A stretch of DNA of 8,510 bases from Chloroflexota bacterium (lineage in GTDB: Bacteria > Chloroflexota > Dehalococcoidia > Lucifugimonadales > Lucifugimonadaceae), in the NCBI GenBank assembly GCA_016210435.1, contig JACQUF010000248.1:1-8510 (forward strand), read 5' to 3'. This document shows, one piece after another, positions 5,697 through 8,510 of the stretch (positions are counted from its first letter, which is position 1; each line of letters starts with the position of its first letter). The position numbers were made by a program, and so were the translations under genes. Under the pieces are notes generated by a model, which was not told where the DNA came from, ran no database searches, and saw nothing but the letters and a program-made list of their open reading frames with translations.

Positions 5697-6482
5697 ATGA
5701 CAACAAACGGGGCAAAAATGCGCGTTCTGATAGTCGAAGACCAGCCCCTGTTTCGCGATCTTTTGCGGACGGCGCTTTCGGCCTATCCCACTGTCGAAGT
5801 CATCGCGGCGGTCGACAACCCGCGCGATGCCGTCCGGATAGGAATCTCCCATAAGCCGGACGCGATCCTCATGGATGTGGAGCTCGGGGAAGAGATGACC
5901 GGGATCGAGGCGGCGCGAAAGATCAAAGAGGCGCGCCCGCAAACTGGCGTCGTCATCCTGTCATCCCACAAGGACAAGGAATATCTGCGGAGCGTAGCCG
6001 AAGGCCGGGGCGGCGGATGGTCGTACCTGCTCAAGCAAACGATGGGTGACACCGATGCCATTGTCCGGGCGATGGAAGGCTCGACGTGGGGACTCGTCAC
6101 CCTCGACCCCGCGATCATCGAGTACTTACGGCCGGATGCCGATTCCAACCTCCAGAGGCTGACCGAAAAGCAAATGACGGTCGTCAAGAACGTCGCCGGC
6201 GGTGCGAAGACCCAGGAGATCGCGCGGCGCACGAACCTCACGGAAGCCGAGGTCGACTCAGAAATCGACCGGATCTGTTCAGAGCTTGGGGTTTCGGGCA
6301 AGACCGGCGCTGAGCGGCGAAACAGCGTCGCTGTCGCGTATCTGAACGGGACGCACAGGGTCGTGGAGCGGGACCCAGCGGCCGAGGCCGCCGACGTCAT
6401 CCGCATTGAGGGCGCCCCGGCGGTGGCGCCGCCGGCATTGGAGCCCGCGGGAACGCCAGCCGGCGCCTGGGGCTACGGGTAG
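5697..6482 (+). CDS. Response regulator, receiver plus LuxR-type HTH (NarL/FixJ-like)
   Basis: A 261-residue cytosolic transcription regulator. The receiver domain (about 8-128) begins with RVLIVEDQPLFRDLL and has the acidic pair Glu14/Asp15, phospho-acceptor Asp60 in ILMDVELGEE, Ser89/Ser90 as switch position and Lys113 in YLLKQ. A linker leads to a GerE/LuxR-like helix-turn-helix (about 153-200) with LTEKQMTVVKNVAGGAKTQEIA; the usual recognition helix is replaced by RRTNLTEAEVDSEI, a divergent version. A tail of about 35 residues, rich in Ala and Pro, follows. No histidine kinase is in the window, so it is an orphan here. Start: ATG 5697 has GGGAG at 5685-5689; an upstream in-frame ATG (5601) would add 32 residues encoding the palindrome region. 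The 3' end overlaps the GDH gene by 10 bp. Confidence 0.9.
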   Translation: MTTNGAKMRVLIVEDQPLFRDLLRTALSAYPTVEVIAAVDNPRDAVRIGISHKPDAILMDVELGEEMTGIEAARKIKEARPQTGVVILSSHKDKEYLRSVAEGRGGGWSYLLKQTMGDTDAIVRAMEGSTWGLVTLDPAIIEYLRPDADSNLQRLTEKQMTVVKNVAGGAKTQEIARRTNLTEAEVDSEIDRICSELGVSGKTGAERRNSVAVAYLNGTHRVVERDPAAEAADVIRIEGAPAVAPPALEPAGTPAGAWGYG

Positions 6483-7753
6483 AAACCGCGGAGGCGGATG
6501 GCCTCGGTCACCCGCCGCACGGCCACGATCAGAGCCGCGGTTCTGAGCGACACCCGCTCCCGCTCTGCGGTCGAAGCTACCTCGGCGAGCGCCTGCCGCA
6601 GGACGCGCTCCATATTGCGGTTGACCTCGGCGAGGTCCCAGAAGTACCTCGAAAAGTCCTGTACCCACTCGAAATAGGACACGACCACTCCGCCCGCGTT
6701 TGCGAGGATGTCGGGGACGACCGTGACGCCCCGATCGGCCAGGATCCGGTCGGCCTGATTCGTAGTGGGGCCGTTTGCGCCTTCCACGACATACCGGGCA
6801 CGTACCCGGTCAGCGTTCGCCGCCGTGATCTGCCCCTCGATCGCGGCGGGGACCAGGATATCGACCGGCAGTTCGAGCAGTTCCTCGTTTGATACGGGAT
6901 CCGCCTTTCCATCGCTGACGCAACGATGGATATCCCCTCGGCAATCGACGGCGTCGCTCAGATCGAAACCTTCTTCTTGGAAGAGCCCACCAGTATGGTC
7001 GCTGACTGCGACCACCTTTGCGCCCATGGCCTTGAACGCGAGCGCAGCATTGAAGCCGACGTTCCCGAAGCCCTGGATCGCGACCGTGACCCCTTCGATC
7101 GGCCGGTCGAGCCGTTCCAGGACAGCCTTGGCGACTATTGCCACGCCGCGGCCGGTCGCCTCCGCCCTGCCAAGCGTCCCGCCGATCGGCACCGGCTTGC
7201 CGGTCACGACCCCGGGAAGCGAGTAGCCCTGGTGCATGCTCAGCGTGTCCATGATCCAGGCCATGATGTGTTCGTTCGTCCCGAGGTCCGGCGCAGGGAT
7301 GTCGTTCTCCGACCCGATCAAAAGCGCGATCTCAGTTGCGAATCGACGGGTAAGCCGCTCCAGTTCGTCGCTTGAAAGCTCGTGCGCGTCCACCTCGACG
7401 CCCCCCTTCGCGCCCCCGAACGGAAGGTTTACGACCGCGCACTTCCACGTCATCAGCATGGCGAGGGCGCGGACTTCGTCCAGACTGACCAACGGGTGGT
7501 AACGGATCCCGCCCTTGGCCGGGCCGCGCGCCACGTTGTGCTGGACCCTATAACCGGTCAGTGTCCTGACCGTGCGGTCGTCCATCTTTACCGGGAAGTG
7601 AACGACCAGCTCGCGCTTGCATTGGCGCAGGTGCTCACGCATGTCGTCCGGGAGGCCCAGATGTTCGGCAGCAGCATCGAATTGTGCCCGTGCAACTTCG
7701 AGCGCAGTCTGGCGAACCGGACTCTTCACCGCGGTTCCCGGATTGACGTGCAT
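6473..7753 (-). CDS. gdhA: Glu/Leu/Phe/Val dehydrogenase, probable glutamate dehydrogenase
   Basis: A 426-residue cytosolic enzyme, expected to interconvert glutamate and 2-oxoglutarate plus ammonia with NAD(P)(H). From the chosen start, the substrate domain holds RGPAKGGIRYHP (76-87, Lys80), TWKCAVVNLPFGGAKGG (102-118, with Lys104 and catalytic Lys116) and PAPDLGTNEHIM (153-164, Asp156). The nucleotide domain has IQGFGNVGFNAA (226-237, GxGxxG), followed by VVAVSDHTGG. The signature PDILANAGGVVVSYFEWVQD lies near the C-terminus, and the length matches the roughly 420-residue hexameric class. Start: ATG 7753 and GTG 7759 both follow GGAGG at 7764-7768 (10 and 4 nt spacers), and I prefer the ATG. 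A TTG frame extending to 7804 would run through the operator-like palindrome and is unlikely. Leucine or phenylalanine as substrate cannot be excluded, but the length and motifs favour glutamate. Confidence 0.93.
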   Translation of the reverse strand: MHVNPGTAVKSPVRQTALEVARAQFDAAAEHLGLPDDMREHLRQCKRELVVHFPVKMDDRTVRTLTGYRVQHNVARGPAKGGIRYHPLVSLDEVRALAMLMTWKCAVVNLPFGGAKGGVEVDAHELSSDELERLTRRFATEIALLIGSENDIPAPDLGTNEHIMAWIMDTLSMHQGYSLPGVVTGKPVPIGGTLGRAEATGRGVAIVAKAVLERLDRPIEGVTVAIQGFGNVGFNAALAFKAMGAKVVAVSDHTGGLFQEEGFDLSDAVDCRGDIHRCVSDGKADPVSNEELLELPVDILVPAAIEGQITAANADRVRARYVVEGANGPTTNQADRILADRGVTVVPDILANAGGVVVSYFEWVQDFSRYFWDLAEVNRNMERVLRQALAEVASTAERERVSLRTAALIVAVRRVTEAIRLRGFYP

Positions 7754-7791
7754 GTTCACGCTGCCTCCTCGCTTGCGTTGTGCCGTGCCAT

Positions 7792-7806
7792 GATTGTCCG
7801 ACAATC
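7792..7806. promoter_or_regulatory. Perfect 15-bp palindrome upstream of GDH, GntR-operator-like
   Basis: GATTGTCCGACAATC has perfect 7-bp arms around one central base. It lies 38 bp upstream of the GDH ATG on the coding strand. The core TTGTCxGACAA resembles TTGTnnnACAA-type sites bound by GntR/FadR-subfamily repressors, which often control catabolic genes. No such regulator is encoded in this window, so the link is inference from shape and position. Confidence 0.5.
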
Positions 7807-7844
7807 GCGGAATCTCAGCAGAACCAGATGGGGAGACGCCGCAC

Positions 7845-7943
7845 GATCATTCCGAGCGCAGCTTCATATTCCGAACGTGGCGAGGAATTTGTTCTTGCTG
7901 GGGCGTGAACAGGCCCTTCGCTTCCGCTCAGGGCGACAGGATG
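7845..7943. repeat. Decayed dispersed intergenic repeat (ATTCCGAGCG... type)
   Basis: Two related cores, ATTCCGAGCG (7849-7858) and ATTCCGAACG (7868-7877), are spaced 19 bp apart, followed by GCGAGGAATTTGTTCTTGC (7880-7898) and CCCTTCGCTTCCGCTCAGGG (7914-7933). These pieces recall the CATTCCGAGCGxAGCGAGGAAT...CTTCGCTCAGGGCGACA elements seen repeatedly between genes in many G+C-rich genomes. The right part can fold through CCCT and AGGG. Only one copy is here, and I cannot confirm others. Confidence 0.45.
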
Positions 7944-7998
7944 GCCGGTGCGTCTTTCATTCGCAGGAAGCATACTCCGGCAGCCCGCGGACACGGAG

Positions 7999-8053
7999 TA
8001 CAATTTCGCGCCGCTCGTAACCACAGACGTACCTACATCCAGCTATCCAGGAG
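7999..8053 (+). promoter_or_regulatory. Possible promoter -10 and ribosome binding site of the zinc alcohol dehydrogenase
   Basis: TACAAT (7999-8004) is a near match to the sigma-70 -10 hexamer, 55 bp before the ATG, and AGGAG (8049-8053) is a well-placed ribosome binding site. No good -35 lies 16-18 bp upstream, so the promoter part is weak. Apart from this, the palindrome at 7792 and the repeat at 7845-7943, I see nothing else in the 306-bp gap. Confidence 0.3.
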
Positions 8054-8059
8054 CAGCGC

Positions 8060-8510
8060 ATGACCACGAAGACCCGGTCCGGCCCGAAAGGCCTCACCGC
8101 GCTTGGAATCCGGCCCGGAAAACCATACGAGCTCGAGATGCTTCCGACCCCCGAAGTCGAGCCGGGAGGGGTCCTGATCAAGAATACCGCCGCGGCCATC
8201 TGCGGCTCGGACCTCCATTTCTGGCGAGACGACGGCCACTATGAGGGTCCTGACCGTAAGCGTGTGCCTGGCCATGAGTTCACGGGCGTCGTGCAGTCGC
8301 TTGGCAAGGGCGTCAAATTCGATTCCCTGCGCCAGCCGTTGAAGGAAGGAGACCGCGTAGCGTTCCCCTTCTTCAATCCCTGCAATCGTTGCTACTGGTG
8401 CATCCGCGGCGAATTCCACGCCTGCCCGCACCGGTCACGCCGCGGTTATCAGGTGCCGTTCGAGGAGTGGCCGTACTGCGACGGCGGTTACGCCGAGTAC
8501 TTCTACATGC
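8060..8510 (+). CDS. Zinc-dependent alcohol dehydrogenase, MDR family (N-terminal 150 residues)
   Basis: N-terminal part of a zinc-type medium-chain dehydrogenase that oxidises an alcohol or polyol with NAD(P)+ in the cytosol; it is cut by the right edge of the window. Catalytic-zinc residues are Cys48 in ICGSDLHFW (47-55) and His72-Glu73 in PGHEFTG (70-76). The structural-zinc loop has four cysteines at 108, 111, 114 and 122 with the normal x2-x2-x7 spacing (CNRCYWCIRGEFHAC). GDRVAF (98-103) and GGYAEYFYM (142-150) follow as in the family. The presence of both zinc sites separates it from the zinc-free MDR enzyme at the left edge. Start: ATG 8060 follows AGGAG at 8049-8053. It is divergent from GDH. 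Substrate assignment (threonine, butanediol, sorbitol or other) needs the missing half. Confidence 0.92.
   Translation, partial: MTTKTRSGPKGLTALGIRPGKPYELEMLPTPEVEPGGVLIKNTAAAICGSDLHFWRDDGHYEGPDRKRVPGHEFTGVVQSLGKGVKFDSLRQPLKEGDRVAFPFFNPCNRCYWCIRGEFHACPHRSRRGYQVPFEEWPYCDGGYAEYFYM

Noticed and set aside
7754..7804. 17-residue N-terminal extension of GDH from a TTG
   Set aside because: It would translate through the GGAGG site itself and start inside the palindrome.
7794..8063. Small plus-strand open frame in the GDH/alcohol dehydrogenase gap
   Set aside because: It reads through the repeat element, has no ribosome binding site and shows no protein-like pattern.
1..8510. Search for CRISPR, tRNA/rRNA, transposase, phage or defence genes
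   Set aside because: No regularly spaced repeats, tRNA-like cloverleaf, transposase or nuclease motifs were seen by eye on either strand.

Overview
The window is G+C-rich with tight gene packing, clear GGAGG-type ribosome binding sites and several GTG starts. It reads as a stretch of chromosome from a free-living heterotrophic bacterium. The mix of a Yip1-family membrane protein with a Chloroflexota-like N-terminus, an alkyl-DHAP-synthase-like FAD oxidase, two extended SDRs, MDR dehydrogenases and a Glu/Leu/Phe/Val dehydrogenase would suit a Chloroflexota (Dehalococcoidia/SAR202-type) genome. That assignment is inference from protein flavour; no phylogenetic marker is present.

Layout. (1) 1-400, minus: N-terminal part of a zeta-crystallin/quinone-oxidoreductase-like MDR enzyme, cut by the window edge. 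(2) 526-1284, plus: extended SDR (epimerase/uronate-dehydrogenase-like), divergent from (1) across a 125-bp gap holding an inverted repeat. (3) 1515-2036, minus: Yip1-family membrane protein. Its stop codon overlaps the start codon of (4), 1330-1515, minus: a broken remnant of the NAD(P)H-hydrate epimerase (YjeF N-domain) gene. (5) 2123-2878, plus: second extended SDR. (6) 2953-4215, plus: an unrecognised lipoprotein whose reading frame runs about 215 bp antisense into (7), 4000-5583, minus: a 527-residue FAD-linked oxidase resembling alkyldihydroxyacetonephosphate synthase. A strong hairpin, probably a dispersed repeat, sits between them. (8) 5697-6482, plus: a NarL/FixJ-like response regulator, divergent from (7) across 113 bp with a 16-bp palindrome inside a longer inverted repeat. 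(9) 6473-7753, minus: glutamate dehydrogenase-family enzyme, overlapping (8) tail-to-tail by 10 bp. (10) 8060-8510, plus: N-terminal part of a zinc-dependent alcohol dehydrogenase, divergent from (9) across 306 bp that hold a GntR-like palindrome and a decayed dispersed repeat.

How the genes work together. Most are nucleotide- or flavin-dependent oxidoreductases, so the theme is oxidative breakdown of small organic molecules and amino acids. Four divergent intergenic gaps separate the units and three of these carry palindromes, so the genes look like separately regulated short units rather than one operon. I see no defence system, phage, CRISPR array, transposase or RNA gene. The most informative unlisted objects are the yjeF remnant, the palindromes at 5591-5641 and 7792-7806, and the two repeat-like insertions in intergenic space.
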